A stretch of DNA of 64,000 bases, taken from assembly GCA_014621425.1 (NCBI GenBank), contig JAANBB010000007.1:248001-312000 (forward strand). Direction: 5' to 3'. The notes below the pieces were generated by a model, which ran no database searches, was not told where the DNA came from, and saw only the letters and a program-made list of their open reading frames with translations. Positions 1 to 12,396 of the stretch are shown one piece after another. The DNA comes from Cylindrodendrum hubeiense. Its lineage: Eukaryota > Ascomycota > Sordariomycetes > Hypocreales > Nectriaceae. The number at the start of each line of letters is the position of its first letter. The first letter of the stretch is position 1. Made by a program: the position numbers and the translations under genes.

Positions 1-1591
1 TGGGGATCCCACGTCGGCTCGTCTTCAGATTCATCGGGCATACAAACCGGAGACACGTATCGGTATCCCATTTCTATACCCAAATCTGTATTTTCACCGT
101 CGTGTTCGCTGTAGTGCTGGTGAATAGAGTTCCTGATACGGAGACCCTCCTCTGACTTCTTATCGATCTCTGCCGCATTCTTGCCCATCAGCTCGACGGC
201 GGCCAAATGAACTGACATATGAACCCCGGATCGTCCAACGTTTTGAGCAGCGATTGGCTTTCGTTCCTGCTCATACGATCGAAGAAGCCCTTCGCCACCA
301 TATCCGTTGATGACGGCAGCAAGCTTCCAAGCAATGTCAAAAGCATCACCCATCCCAGTATTCATGCCGTAACCACCAGTGGGTATGTTCATATGAGCTG
401 AATCTCCTGCAAGAAATAGTCGTAGTTCAGGGCCAGCGAAGTTATTAGCAACTGCAATACTAGGCTGAAACGTGGATCGCACGAGGATCTCGTCGATCCA
501 GATTTCGAACGGCTCGTAGAATCCACCAAGAACCGTATACACAGCTTCTTCAGACGTGATGGTAGACTCATCTACACCTGGAGGAAGGGGGAAATGAACT
601 GTGAATATTTCCTATCCACCTGCAGTTAGAGTTATATGTATACGCTCCATCAATGGTATCACACACCTTTTCATCCTGCGCTATGACTACACCGCCAAAG
701 GCACCATCTTTCAACATGAATAGATGCCAAAACCGACCTTGCCTGTGGAGATTCAACAGGTCTCTGGATTTGAAATGGATAAGTAAAAAGGACGCCGGGC
801 TGTGTATCAGAAGTGTAAGCCAATGCCATCGGAATGGAAGGAAAGTCTCACATTGGCCCTCCATCCATACCTATGTTGAGACACTTCCGGCATTTACTCG
901 ACGCTCCATCACATGCAACAGCAAGCTTTGACTGGAATATCTGCACCTCTGTCTCACCATCCTTTGTGACCCGGGCTTTGACACCATCAGCTGTCTCTAT
1001 AACTGATTCCAATTTATGCCCATATCGAAGGTCGATCAGCGGGCTTTCTTGGCACATGTCTCTCATCCATGATTCGAAGATTTGCTGAGAAATTCGCTGG
1101 TATGGTTCGAGAGGCTGGGTGCCGTCGTTTGTTGACTCAATTGTGCGTCTGTATTCGTCAACGGAGGGATGGTTCCATTGTGTGACCGGGGTCTCCTGGC
1201 TGAGGCCTGTCGATATCAAAACGGTGTATGGAATATCGCTTGGAACTCCTATGATGATGTTGAATCAGATATATGCGGTGAGTATTACAAATCCGTTCTC
1301 ACCTTTACGGCGTAGACCCTCCGACAACCCTATCTTGCGTAGCAGTTCCATGGATCTCGCATTTGTCAGATCCATCTTTGGCCACCTGCAGCATGTCAGT
1401 CACTTTCCTATCGTGTAGACCTGTAGGGTTTGTTACTTGGTTGGTTCGGAGTTTCTTTCCAAAACCACCGACTTCACGCCGTAAAATGCCAAGACTGAGG
1501 CCGTCATTAGGCCCACAGGGCCACCCCCTAGGATCAATACAGAGTCATCGCCGACGGAATGGACTACTTCGGGGTTTTCTGGTGTTGACAT
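1..1591 (-). CDS. FAD-dependent monooxygenase, phenol hydroxylase (PheA/TfdB) type, partial
   Basis: The gene runs leftward and is cut by the window edge, so the C-terminus is missing. The first in-frame ATG is at 1591; the frame stays open a little further upstream but only from a TTG. An FAD-binding GGGPVGL lies near residue 20. Splicing two introns (about 1383-1435 and 1257-1310) gives WPKMDLTNARSMELLR and GVPSDIPYTV, both typical of the family. The second FAD motif, GDSAHMNIPTGGYGMN, is encoded near 320-400, and further introns lie around 600-860. The family uses NAD(P)H and O2 to hydroxylate phenolic or other activated rings. It shares its strand with the SDR and is likely part of the same cluster. 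The family call is firm; the substrate is unknown. Confidence 0.85.
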
Positions 1592-1990
1592 TGTTGTACC
1601 TGACGTTTGTTTCGTTACTTTAGTTGGCAAATACCGAGTGCGTTACCCTCAATTCAGTGTTGAGGTGGTGGATACTTGAATGGACGATCACATGAAACTT
1701 AGCCAATAAGCAGCAGTAAATCATTGGTGTTGCGACGCAGAAAGTGGTGCCAGATCTGGCCTGGTCTTCCACGGAGCTTACAGCAAAGGGCGGTTTTGTT
1801 CCGGCCGGGCCGGACGCATTTGACGCTCCGCTCCCGTGCGGATCGAGTCTTGAACGACAATCCGACGCGGAAGCCAGCAAATTGATCGTACGATCAGGGA
1901 ATAATAGCGGTGATTCTGTGCAATAGCATGGAATTTGGACTAGTACTACTATTCTACGAGGAGTGAGGCTCCTCTCATGCTCTCATGCCG
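1592..1990. promoter_or_regulatory. Intergenic: promoter of the FAD monooxygenase, 3' end of the SDR
   Basis: About 400 bases with no credible gene. It holds a GC-rich CGG/CCG-dense patch near 1795-1812 (TTCCGGCCGGGCCGG), the sort of site Zn2Cys6 proteins bind. Assigning it as an operator is inference. Confidence 0.35.
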
Positions 1991-3125
1991 TCAGATGAGC
2001 TGGCCCCTCTCAGCCGCTGTGCGGTCCAGAATCGGCTTCAGGGCCTTTGCAATCATCTCCGGTGGCACGTCTGTGCCCTTCTGCATCTTGCCATCCACCA
2101 TTCCCGGAGGCTGAATAAACCATTCCGGAATGACCCTGGTCCCGTCCCTGGACACCTCCAGGATTGTTCCGCCGGGGTAATCGGCTGACTCAATTGCTTC
2201 ATGGATGGCCTCCGCGGTTGTTTCGGCGGTAATAGCAACGTCGTCATTAATCCCAAATCGCTTTCCAGATCCCGGGGTTCCGGTGGTCCAGATCGGAGTT
2301 GTAACAATCCTGGTGCATGCTGTGTCAGCGATGATCATGATCCAGGCCATGGGCCGGAATGGCAAACTCACCCGGGACACACTGCAACAACCTTGACCCC
2401 CTGTAGCTGCTGCGCATCTCCGAGGCTCCGGGTAAAACCAACTACGGCATGTTTCGTAGCGCTGTAAATCGGCGCCGGATATTGTTTACTGTACCCCGCG
2501 ATTGAGGCAACGATGACAACTACACCCTGCTTGTCCTTTCCAAGCAAGGCGCGAATAGCCAGGCGGGTCAGCTTAATCTTTACTTCTGTCAGTCATCATT
2601 TCCAAGAATATCCGCAATGGATATGCTTACTGGGTGCTCGACATTGATAGCTACATGTTTGTAGCCATTGCTCTCGATGGGCTCGGGATCTTCCCAGAAG
2701 TTGGAATACGGCTATGCGACCCATATGTTAGCAGCTATCGAAGATGGGCAATTCCTCCCGAGTGTAGGCTTATTACTGGTTCAAAAACTCCAGCAGATGC
2801 AACAAAGACATCTGGTACATCATCAAAGGTAGATAGTGATACATCGATCAAGTTCTGCAAATCGCTCCACTTGGTCACGTCACATCGTAGGAATGTAATA
2901 TTTTTGTCCTCATCAACAGCTCTCTGAGCCTCGTCGGTGAGGGCGAGATCCGCAATCATGACAGCCTTTGCGCCATGCTTCCGGGCCAAAAGTGCATATG
3001 AAAGGCCGATGCCTGCAGTCATGCTAGAGTTAGACACGGTCGAAGTTTGACGAGGAGTTGCCCTCACCTGATCCACCTCCTGTGACTGTGACGATTTTGT
3101 CCTTGATCGGGAATTGCCAGGCCAT
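1991..3125 (-). CDS. Short-chain dehydrogenase/reductase (SDR), 15-hydroxyprostaglandin dehydrogenase-like
   Basis: The ATG at 3125 starts MAWQFPIKDKIVTVTGGGSG. An intron then splits the nucleotide-binding TGGGSGIG motif; the next exon reads GIGLSYALLARKHGAK, followed by an acidic residue that usually selects NAD(H). The downstream exons contain VASAGVFEP (the NAG-motif equivalent) and the catalytic YSATK (Tyr-x3-Lys) near 2450-2480. The C-terminus, ending at TGA 1991-1993, reads AAERGQLI. The protein is about 300 residues with roughly three introns and is cytosolic. It probably oxidises or reduces a hydroxyl or ketone made by the neighbouring monooxygenases. It is divergent from the P450 across 400 bases, suggesting shared control. 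The substrate is unknown. Confidence 0.85.
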
Positions 3126-3524
3126 TTTGGAAGATTGTAGGGTGTGTAAATTTTTACCGTATTATTCCAGCCGCAAGTTTCTCTTTCCTTGATGGGACTC
3201 TCGCTCGTCACATTTAATTACATTTAATTCCACCTAATTAATTTCCTAGACAATTGTGTCCCGGCGGAGCGCCGGCATTCTACTCCCGTCAGTTCGGATC
3301 GGCCCCTTCTTAATTCCGGGTTCATCCAAAATGCATGAACCCATTGTCTCCGGTCAATTCTAGAACCCGGGCTTAGTCGGAACACAAGCACCCGTGGCCG
3401 GGGCTTTGTTGATCAGCAAGAGATGTCAAAGGTCACGATAGAAACCACGTAACTGAGCCAAATATTACATCCCAAGGACAATTACGAACTGCAAACAGAA
3501 GATTGCAGTCGCTATCGCTAAACA
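3126..3524. promoter_or_regulatory. Divergent promoter between SDR and P450
   Basis: About 400 bases separate the two start codons. There is no ORF of note. CGG/CCG half-sites are dense at 3260-3420, for example CCGGCGGAGCGCCGG near 3261 and TTCCGGG near 3316. This would fit control by a Zn2Cys6 regulator such as the one at 9043, which is inference. Confidence 0.45.
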
Positions 3525-5771
3525 ATGGAATACACTCTCGTCACACTTCTATACTGGGCATTTGCGGCACTCGGTGGCCTCCTAGTCCTTACCAAGATTC
3601 TCCGCTATGGAAGTAGACCTCAAAAGTTTCCTCCAGGTAGGAATTTCTGTTGAGCTAGTTGGTCTACAGCGTAGTACTAAGAGCTCAACCTTAGGGCCTC
3701 CTACCATTCCTATACTGGGAAACTTGCACCAGATGCCAACCAAGAATTTCCATCTCGAGTTCCAAAAATTAGCCCAGCAATGTAGGGAAAAACTTGAAGC
3801 TGAAAGGATTTTACTAATATTGAGAATAGATGGACCGATTACCACCATGAAGCTTGGCGGACAAAATCTGTTTCTCCTAAATGACCCAGCTGTTATCCGG
3901 GATTTGCTCGAGAAGCGGAGCAACAACTATTCTTGTCGTCCGGATCTATACGCTCGACATTTCGGCGACAATCTCAATATTGCTTTGCGAGAGTATGTAA
4001 ATTGTTGCACTCTTACGTCATGTGCTAATAATTGGATGTAGCAATGACGAAATCTGGCGCAGACAGAGAAAGATGTACCACGTCCGTCTCAATGTGAGGT
4101 CCGCCGATAGATATCTTCCATATCAAGTAAGTTAAGATCCTATACGTAATGACTAGACATGGTCTAACAAGTTATTCTAGCACTTTGACAGCTTGCAATT
4201 ACTCAATGACCTAGTGACTAATCCTGAGGGTTGGGTTCAACACGTGCAAAGATATACAGCAAGCATCTCATCAACGCTTTTATACGGCTGGCGTACACCA
4301 AGAACGAGTACGGGCTACGTCAAGGATTTGCTGGAGGTAAGTAATCAATCCTTAAGTCCCATTTTCTCATGCATCTCTCATGTCGGTCATAATTAACTCT
4401 TAATTGTTAGTGGATGGACGTCACATCAGAGGCAATAAACTTCCAGCTCATAGACTTTTATCCGTTCTTGCGCGATATTTACCACGCTATTCCATACTGG
4501 ATGTTATCCAGCAAACGAAAACTTCACGATTTACAAACACTCGAGAATCGGGTGTTCAATGAGCTCCTCAATCGCGCCAAAGATAAAATAGCAACGGGAG
4601 ACGCCTATCCTAGTTCGTGGCCCGCCCGAGACTCCCATCCCTTGGCCAGTCCGTTTTTTTAATAGTTACTAGGCTTTATCCGTGATATGCTACTAGATAA
4701 GGACAGTGACAGGCTTAATGATCGCCAAATCGCAAATAACGCTGCCCATGGGTTCGGAGCTGCAATGTGAGGACCCGCTAGCCACGAGGTCATCCTGGTG
4801 CAAATGCTAACCGAAATAATAGGGATACCTCTGCCAATACAATTCTCGGCTTTATCAAGGTCGGTACAGATACTGAACTCACTATGCACATGGAGCTAAT
4901 TATCGTCGTAGGCTATGGTGTTATTCCCAGACGTCCAAGCCGAAGCGCAAAAGGAGCTCGATGATGTGATTGGAAGCGGGCGACTACCAACTTGGGATGA
5001 CCGAGCCAATCTCCCGTATATCCGTGGAGTGGTTGAAGAAACACTGAGATGTTAGTCAGAATGCTACTGATACTGACAGCGAAGATAATTACTGACAGAG
5101 CACAGGGGCGCCAAGTCCACTCAGCGCCGCTGTTCCCCATTCCGCCAAGGAAGACGACGTTTACAACGGAATGGTTATTCCAAAGGGCTCAATGGTGATG
5201 ATAAATGTAAAATCACACTTTTACTCCATCCCATGACTCTTCAGCTCGTACATCAATCACTGACTATCCACAGGTCTGGACACTTAATCACGAACGCTTC
5301 GCGAACGCCCGCGATTTTGATCCCATGCGTTACAATGCAGAATCAACACTCACAGAGAACAACGCAATTAGCCAGGACTCCCCAAAGCGGCTCCATTTCA
5401 CCTTTGGTGCGGGACGACGGGTCTGCCCTGGGTTCCATGTCGCGGAGCGAAACCTGTTCATCGCTATTTCCCGGATCTTGTGGGGTTTCTCCATCTCCAG
5501 AGCCCGCGGCGTCGATGGAGAGTTTACGGTTATCAATCGCGATGCAGTCACGCCAGGGATGATTGTTAGACCAGAAGATTTCGAGTAAGCGTTTAGTGCA
5601 GCGACGAATGAAATGATGATGAACAAAGACCTAACCTTTATTAGATGCGAAATCAAGCCCCGTGACTCCATCCGAGAGACACTCGTTAAGGAGCAATGGC
5701 AGGCTGCTGAAAAAGACCTTGACTCTGAGGGTAACTTTACTCCAGAATTTATCCAAGCATCATTCACGTAG
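3525..5771 (+). CDS. Cytochrome P450 monooxygenase, OrdA-like
   Basis: The gene splices by eye into about 12 exons and 538 residues. An N-terminal membrane anchor (LVTLLYWAFAALGGLLVL) and proline hinge (PPGPPTIPILGN) place it in the ER membrane. The I-helix oxygen-binding stretch is AAMDTSANT, the K-helix is EETLR, and the heme-ligand loop is FGAGRRVCPG with the axial Cys. Several exons are tiny; one encodes only DTSANTILGFIK. One donor near 4613 (GTTCGT) was chosen because it restores SFIRDMLL. The C-terminus ends QASFT at TAG 5769-5771. Microsomal fungal P450s of this type oxidise secondary metabolites or xenobiotics. An AATAAA lies shortly after the stop, near 5907. No break was seen; the substrate is unknown. 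Confidence 0.9.
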
Positions 5772-6227
5772 GAGGGAGACAGGAGTTACACAACATGGTG
5801 AATTGGTGTCGATAGCTGGTGCATCTTTCGGTAGATGTCTGGGCACATGGCCAGGGAGTGTCCTCAATTTGGAGTAGACGACAATTTTTAGTTTATTTAA
5901 GCCATTGAATAAATGATGTTTCATAATATTCAATTCGAAAGCTAGATTTAAACATCCCCATTGCCGCGCATGATCTCAGCTTCAGCAATGCTGGGACCAA
6001 TTGGGATGTAAAATATGATGATTGGCATAATATATCACGCCTTGCTACGTAAGGCACATAAGTATCAGCGAAAATAGATCAAGTTCTAGGTTTGATTATC
6101 AATTTAATACTCCTCGTGTTCCATGCTAGCAATAATATGGCTGAACGCTGATGAATAAATTTGTTGGTGGTCTTTAATGTAACAAATTCATGTTATTCAA
6201 TGCCTGTAGTATATAATCCCTCATCAA
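5772..6227. other. Convergent 3' intergenic region
   Basis: This AT-rich stretch lies between the tail-to-tail P450 and FAD monooxygenase genes. It contains AATAAA-like polyadenylation signals near 5907 and 6154. No gene seen. Confidence 0.5.
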
Positions 6228-7791
6228 TCAGTCTCTTGTTTTGTAGAAATCCTTATCCGCAAGCTTTCCCTCATGCCCCAACATCGTATCAATGGTCCAG
6301 TCCTCGTGGACATGTCCTGGCGGTATATTCGTTGACACAAATGGTTTTCCACTTTCAACGCTGGTCTTAACCGCCTCAAAATTCTCATCTGCATACTTTG
6401 TCGCATCGGATCCAAGCAGCCACGCTGGCTGTGGAAACTTGAGCATGTCCGGGTTTGCAGCCACTGCATCCCAGTTGGTCTGATGCCACACATGGCGAGT
6501 TTCCCATCCCATACGCTGCGTCAAGCTCGTACGCTCATATCTATAACCCGTTGTATTAATAATCAACATTCAACGATTCCGCGTGGCCAAGTATAAATCT
6601 CCTAAGAACGTACCTGAGCTTCTCGTAGGACTTCAAAGCAAGTTGGATATTGGCTTTCCCAGTCTTCCCCAGAAGTGCTCCAATTGTTGCCGCATCTTCA
6701 ATGGCCTGTGCTGCTCCCGTTCCAGATGTGGCTAGATGTGGATGGGCTGCATCACCAACCAGGCAAACACGGCCCTTATCAGAGACCCATTTTGGAACTG
6801 GATCTCTCCAGAGAAGTTTGTAGTCAATGAGGCAGTCCGGGGGAATCTTTTCAATGATATGGCGGAGCTGGGAGTCCCAACCCTTGACACATGCCAACAT
6901 CTCTTGGGCGTCTCCTCTGAGATTCCAATCCTCTGAGACATCAGAAAGGTCCTATTTTAGATTAGTGTTTGTGGACATGAATGGGCACGATGAGTTACTC
7001 GCCTTGTGTGTCACAAAGCATGTCGCGGACTGAAGGGCGGGGTTCGTAGTAAGAATGCCATGGGTGTCTTCCGAAATCCATATTTTGAAGAGAGGTTTGT
7101 CTGAAGCGGCGATCTCTTGTGTGACGGGGTCGTCCTGGAGTAGCTGGAGCGGGAACCAAGATCTATACACGGCAAACCCGCTCTTCTTTGGCCGGTCGAC
7201 GGTCCCAACAACATAGCTCCTTGACTTGCTGTGCACTCCATCTGCTGCAACGACGAAATCAGCTTCATACTTGATCCCACCAGCAACAATTCCAGCTGAA
7301 GCTTCATCCTCATATATTTCTCCAACAGTAGCTCCCCATTTGATCTCGACTCCGAGCGAGACTGCATAGTCATGCAGTGTCTGCTGGATCCTTCCTCGAT
7401 GTCCATAGACAATAGGGAAGCCATCAAACTCAGTATGCAGTTGTTGGTTTAAGAGCACCTTGCCGTCCTTATTCATAATTGTCATTGTATCCGGGCTAGC
7501 TGATATCTTGACGATCTTGTCAAGAACATCGCCCCATCTTTTCATGAGTCGGGTTCCATTTGCTGGCATTTGAATCACATCTCCTACTCAGGGGATGGAA
7601 TTGTCAGATAAAGCGTAGGCACAATGTTCCAGTCCAACTTGAAGCTTACCCTGCTTTGTCATATCGGCATAAGACTCAAAGACGCGGACCTTGGCGCCCC
7701 TCAACGCAAGTTCAATGCTAGCGGCGAGTCCGCCAAATCCTGCCCCAATGACAATCACACTGAGATACTGCAGTGAAGTTTGTTCCGCCAT
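6228..7791 (-). CDS. FAD-dependent monooxygenase, salicylate hydroxylase type
   Basis: It starts at ATG 7791 with MAEQTSLQYLSVIVIGAGFGG, where GAGFGG is the GxGxxG FAD motif. Three introns (about 7585-7675, 6950-7010 and 6540-6610) separate exons that carry the other family motifs. These are the FVVAADGVHSKSR DG motif and the GRVCLVGDAAHPHLATSG GD motif, which binds the FAD ribityl chain. It ends in DFYKTRD at TGA 6228-6230, giving about 430 residues. Group A flavoprotein hydroxylases of this kind hydroxylate aromatic acids or phenols, sometimes with decarboxylation, using NAD(P)H. No frameshift is visible. This second ring-type hydroxylase in the cluster supports an aromatic or cyclic substrate for the pathway; its identity is not readable from sequence. 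Confidence 0.88.
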
Positions 7792-9042
7792 TGTGTTTAG
7801 AGTGTAATTTAGTAATCAGGGGAGTTGGCTGATCAATTGTTTGCTGGAGTTGTCGAACTTTTTGGTACCGCCATGAACTAATTAACTAATGCGAGAGACC
7901 AAACTTCACCGGCTCCGAAGCTCTCGTTGACGATTGGACCCTGGTCAGCAGCGGAGAATGTACCATTTCGGTCGGCGCCGGGAATGCGGGTTCCGGAGAA
8001 CGGCGAACAAGCATTTCGGGAATTGCGCGGCATCGCATCTGGGAGGAACCGGCTCAGATCGGGTCACTCAGTCCCCGCACTTTACATGGGTGCAACCCAG
8101 ATCCTGGACGGAAACATGTGATGCCTAGATGGATTCATGACATATACACCCATTATGCCAATATGAAAGCCCAGGCCTCAAAGGATTACCAACGCCAATG
8201 CAAGTGGTGGGCGTGTCCAATGCGCGGTGGCGACCCGGGTGCCGGAGCTCCCAATCTCCGAGCCTCCGGATGAGCAGTATCAGCACAATTTCCACGTTGC
8301 CACAGGTTGTCAGCGCCACTGACTCCGGAATTAAAATACAGTTAGTATGATTGGCGCCCGTAGCATCCGGGGAACCCTGCCTGTATCTAATAGTCTTGCA
8401 TTTCCCCGCATCTTAGACACGCTACCCCGTAATCGATCAAAACATCAGAAGTGCCACCACCCTCAAGTTGACTGAGTGTGGACAAGACGGAGAAGCTGGC
8501 GTGGAGGGGTGAAATAAGATTGGATGCCTATGTACACCGTGACCTGAGGTGATCTGGTCCTCGTAAACAGTAGCGAAATATTCTCTCACCGTAGGTGCAT
8601 CGATAAAAAACATCTAGTCATTTCACTACCGCTTTAGCTCGAGATATTCTAAGATCTTCATCTAGCCGTAGCGGGCATCGGGAAATGAAACACGATGACC
8701 TATAGCATGCTACCATGTAATAATCCACGGCAGGGAGCCCTGTGACGATAAACACTGCGGGGATGGAGGTGTCTGGCAGGGGAGGTCGGGCGTAAAACAC
8801 AGCCCCGAACGCAGTGCAGCATCTGTACTAGTACAAATGTACCGGTACAATGGTAGTCAGTAAATCTCAAGGTCGCGCTTTGGGATTAACGTGGATCAAT
8901 TGTTCAGCCGAGCTGCACCCCTCACTTCATGAAGACCGTCATCCGCCCAGTCTCTCGTGGTCAACGCCGGCGAGCTTCTACAATTCCCAGACACCTCGTG
9001 CGTCGCCATTGAACTACAACAAAGGTCACATTGCCGGCCAAC
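7792..9042. promoter_or_regulatory. Divergent promoter between FAD monooxygenase and Zn2Cys6 regulator
   Basis: A 1.25-kb gap with no credible ORF. It is rich in CGG/CCG triplets at 7905-8060, including the palindrome CGGCGCCG at 7973-7980, TTCCGG near 7990 and ACCGGCTCCG near 7910. Candidate regulator-binding sites, by inference only. Confidence 0.4.
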
Positions 9043-11874
9043 ATGTCTACACAACGTGAATCTACGAAATGCCCTCTGGCTTGCGAGTACTGCCGCGTCA
9101 AGAAAGCCAAGTGTAAGACCAACAGAGCCCCGTTCTAGCAATTCACCATTGACAATACCACTCTCACAGGTAGTGGGACTCACCCATGTGGGAATTGTAC
9201 CGTTCGTGGACCCCGGTCCGTCTTAGGTATTTATCGGCTCACTCGTACAGGATCACAACGAACCATGCGTCTTTCCGGAGAGGCGGCGACGAAGTAGAAA
9301 GCGCAAAGAACGAGAACAGGATATGGAGGATCGACTCGCGCGCATGGAAGTGCTCCTGCGCGCTTCGAGGCAGCCAGGCTTGACCGAAAGCGGTTCTGAT
9401 AGTATCGTGGATAGCATCTCAGTCGCTTCGCAAGACCAGTGGTCTAGGAGCCCCGGGCAGCTTCCCAACAGCGTTCCTTCGGATGCTCCAGACGCCTTGA
9501 ATTCGCCGCCGAGGTCATTGCAAGACGAGGAGCTTCAAGCTATCTTGCCGTCGCCGTGTCCAGAAATGTCTTTGATGTTCTCTGCTTCGACTGCATTCAG
9601 CCCAGCCATGGAACCGAGGCCAGAATTGTCAGAGAGTATACCCACCAATATCACCGACATGCCGTTGGCCGACATGGCACAAGTTCAGGAAGCAATCCAC
9701 ATGCCAGTATCGCCGCCAAGCACAGCAGCTCCCGATGACTGCGCACCAAATTCCACTACATACCAGGTAAGCACACCATATTACTGTTTACTGATGTGAA
9801 GCTAATTGATGAAGGAAAACTCGGACCCGCAAGGTACAAACTAAGTTGCACAATAGGAGCATTTCACTCTAACACATCAATAGGGTGCCCGTCGTATCTA
9901 TCAATTTGCACTTTTCCTGCAGCAGAGTGGATTTCGCGTCAAGTTGGGAAGCCAGAATTTGTAAAAAGTGCCAGACGTCTTTCGAAAGACGTCATGCAAG
10001 GGGAACGCCTCGACCGAGTCATTAGCGCAGCCAGAGCCCCTGAACCTGATATGGAGACGGCATTGAAGTGGACCAAAGGTTTGAGTTAAGAATCGTTAGC
10101 AATTTATGAGCTTGGCTAACTAATGGAATAGCATACTTCGATAACTGCCTCGACGCTGTGTTCGAAATCACAGATCGGCACGAATTCGAGATACGTTTGG
10201 ATGCACACTTCAAAGGAGATCCAAACTCATCCACCAATAAGTCATGGTACGCATTGCGGAACATAATATACGCGTCTGGTTGCCGATTTTCACTATCCGA
10301 GGCGTCAAGTCGTATGGCTTTCACAGAGTCTCGAACTCAATCCTGGAAATATTTCGAAAACGCCCTCTCTGTACACACGGACCTCCTATATGTCCACACA
10401 GACCTGGTCTCAATACAGGCTCTACTTCTCATGGTAAGTTATCACTCAATTACTCAATTCCGTGACATAGACTCTCTTTCGGCCTTGTCCTTAATATGAC
10501 TAACTTGACCCATAGGCATTTCATGCTGAAGCCCTAGGTACACCTGCATTGGAGTATATGTTATTATCAAGCGCCACACGGCTCGCCCAGTCGAAAGGGT
10601 TGCACCTGGAAGCACCTGCATCTCTCCAGGCGTCAAGTCAAGAAATATTGTCGAGACAATCCCTCTGGTGGACCCTGTATTCTTACGAGAAGCACCTTGC
10701 CTACCGCTCAGGTCGGCCATCAGTAAGTGCCTCTAATTTCACGGTATCTCCAGTTGGCTAATAAAACGATAGGCAATCGATGATGACTATATTAGTTGTC
10801 CTATTCCAACAACTCTCAAGCGTGGATCTAATGCTTCTCTTGAGTTTGTCACTAAAACCATTGCCCACGCTCAGATTTCATCTGCTGTAGCGAAACAATT
10901 GAATACGGCCAAAGCAATGAAGGACTCTCCCGAGACCATTTTAGGACGTGTCCAAGACTTGGACAATCAACTTCGGTTGTGGCGAGAGTCTCTTGGGCCC
11001 TTGTTCCGAACACAAGCTCCATTCAAAACTAATGGCATGCCACCTGGGACACAGGTGTTCCATGTGTTATATCTACACTTTTCATACTACGCCTTGGTAA
11101 TTGCAGTCCATGGTGTGTTCTGCTATCCGTGGAACAGGCCTGATCTGCAAATCAGCACAAGCCCTGAAATACATGCTCAGATACGCAAAAGTACGGACGC
11201 AGTAGCTGACGCTTCGAGACAAATAATTCTGGCCGTCCAAAGACTTGAAGTAACCGCGTCTGTACCAGTTTGGTACGTTTTTTGCAACCACAGCCCTCCT
11301 CTTCTTGTTAAGTTCTTGTGAACAACATTATCCTCGCAGCACTAACCAGTCAACTCACGCATAGGGTAACTTTCTACTTCCCGCTAGTTGGTTTAATCAA
11401 CATGTTTATCTGTGTGTTGAAAAATCCCCTCAGTCCTTCGACAGCATCAGATCTATCTCTCATGGACATCGTGGTCGGGCATTTCGGATATATGGAGTTT
11501 ATTTCCTCTTCCGAATTAGAATTCCCATTTCCAAGAGAAATAGCATCATATGCACGGAACTTAGTAAAACAGGCCCGAAGTGGGACTGCGGACGGGCCCG
11601 GGGAGGCACCTCACAACAAGGCCCATGAAACACAATGTCATCCGGTGCTGCTGCCAGCGCCTCCAGAGGTTGGTCTTGACATTCGAATCATAGAATTCCG
11701 CTAACGTTACCTCGTATACAGATGCCTTCCTTTGACATAGTATTGGGCTTGGAAGACTGGTGCACATTTCTCCCTTCGTTTCCACAGATCGGTACCATGC
11801 CATTAAATGGCATTTTTGAGGGCGACGAGAATCAAGTTCTGGAAAATAATCCATTGAATTTCCAACCAGCTTAG
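9043..11874 (+). CDS. Zn2Cys6 transcription factor with fungal-specific TF domain
   Basis: The N-terminus begins MSTQRESTKCPLACEYCRVKKAKC. After an intron it continues SGTHPCGNC and then NEPCVFPERRRRSRKRK, completing a six-cysteine binuclear zinc cluster with a basic tail. The splice just before NEP is the one junction I could not settle. A short helical segment (MEDRLARMEVLLRASRQ) may dimerise. Later exons carry the fungal-specific TF middle domain: AYFDNCLDAVFEITDRHEF, then LWWTLYSYEKHLAYRSGRPSAIDD, a hallmark stretch. The C-terminus is LNFQPA at TAG 11872-11874. There are about eight introns and roughly 700 residues. It lies inside the enzyme cluster and is the natural candidate for its pathway-specific activator. 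Confidence 0.85.
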
Positions 11875-12396
11875 TATAGGAGGTTGAACTATTGAGACTG
11901 ACGATTCGTGGTGTGCGATGTTCGAATCGAGCGGGTGTAGGTTAGCGCATATGTACCACGTCGACAGCTTCCATCTTTTTGTACACAAACTTGAAAGTTC
12001 GTTGTATTGGGTTGAACTGGGGATTGGAATTCTGATTTTCTGTACGAGCGCTAGAATCAGAACGATCAACCGGAGTTGGACGGTAGATGCGAGAGCATAG
12101 AAACTGGTTACAGCTCAATTTTTATTGTTTTCAAGTCATGAAACCGCGAGGTCTTATTCATTGCGTTTATTCTACCCCCAGTCCCACTATAACTCGCTTC
12201 CATAGGCACGGATCTGTTTCTATCCGGCCGGAAGTTGATGCTCACACTCCGTCGGAAGAGAGCCAAAGTCTTCCGGACCCACCCATCCACCAGAATAAAG
12301 ACAAGGAAGTGACATCTGGAATATTGCGACAATAAAATAATTCACCGACCTGCACGTACCTCAACACGCATCCTTGTGATCATCAACAATACGATT
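11875..12396. promoter_or_regulatory. Intergenic, promoter of the FAH-family gene
   Basis: About 520 bases with no convincing gene. GGCCGGAA-like and TTCCGGA patches lie near 12220-12275. Confidence 0.35.

Noticed and set aside
4640..4670. Apparent stop codons in the P450 after ASPFF
   Set aside because: They fall in a short intron; a GTTCGT donor near 4613 and TAG acceptor near 4667 restore the frame, so the gene is not broken.
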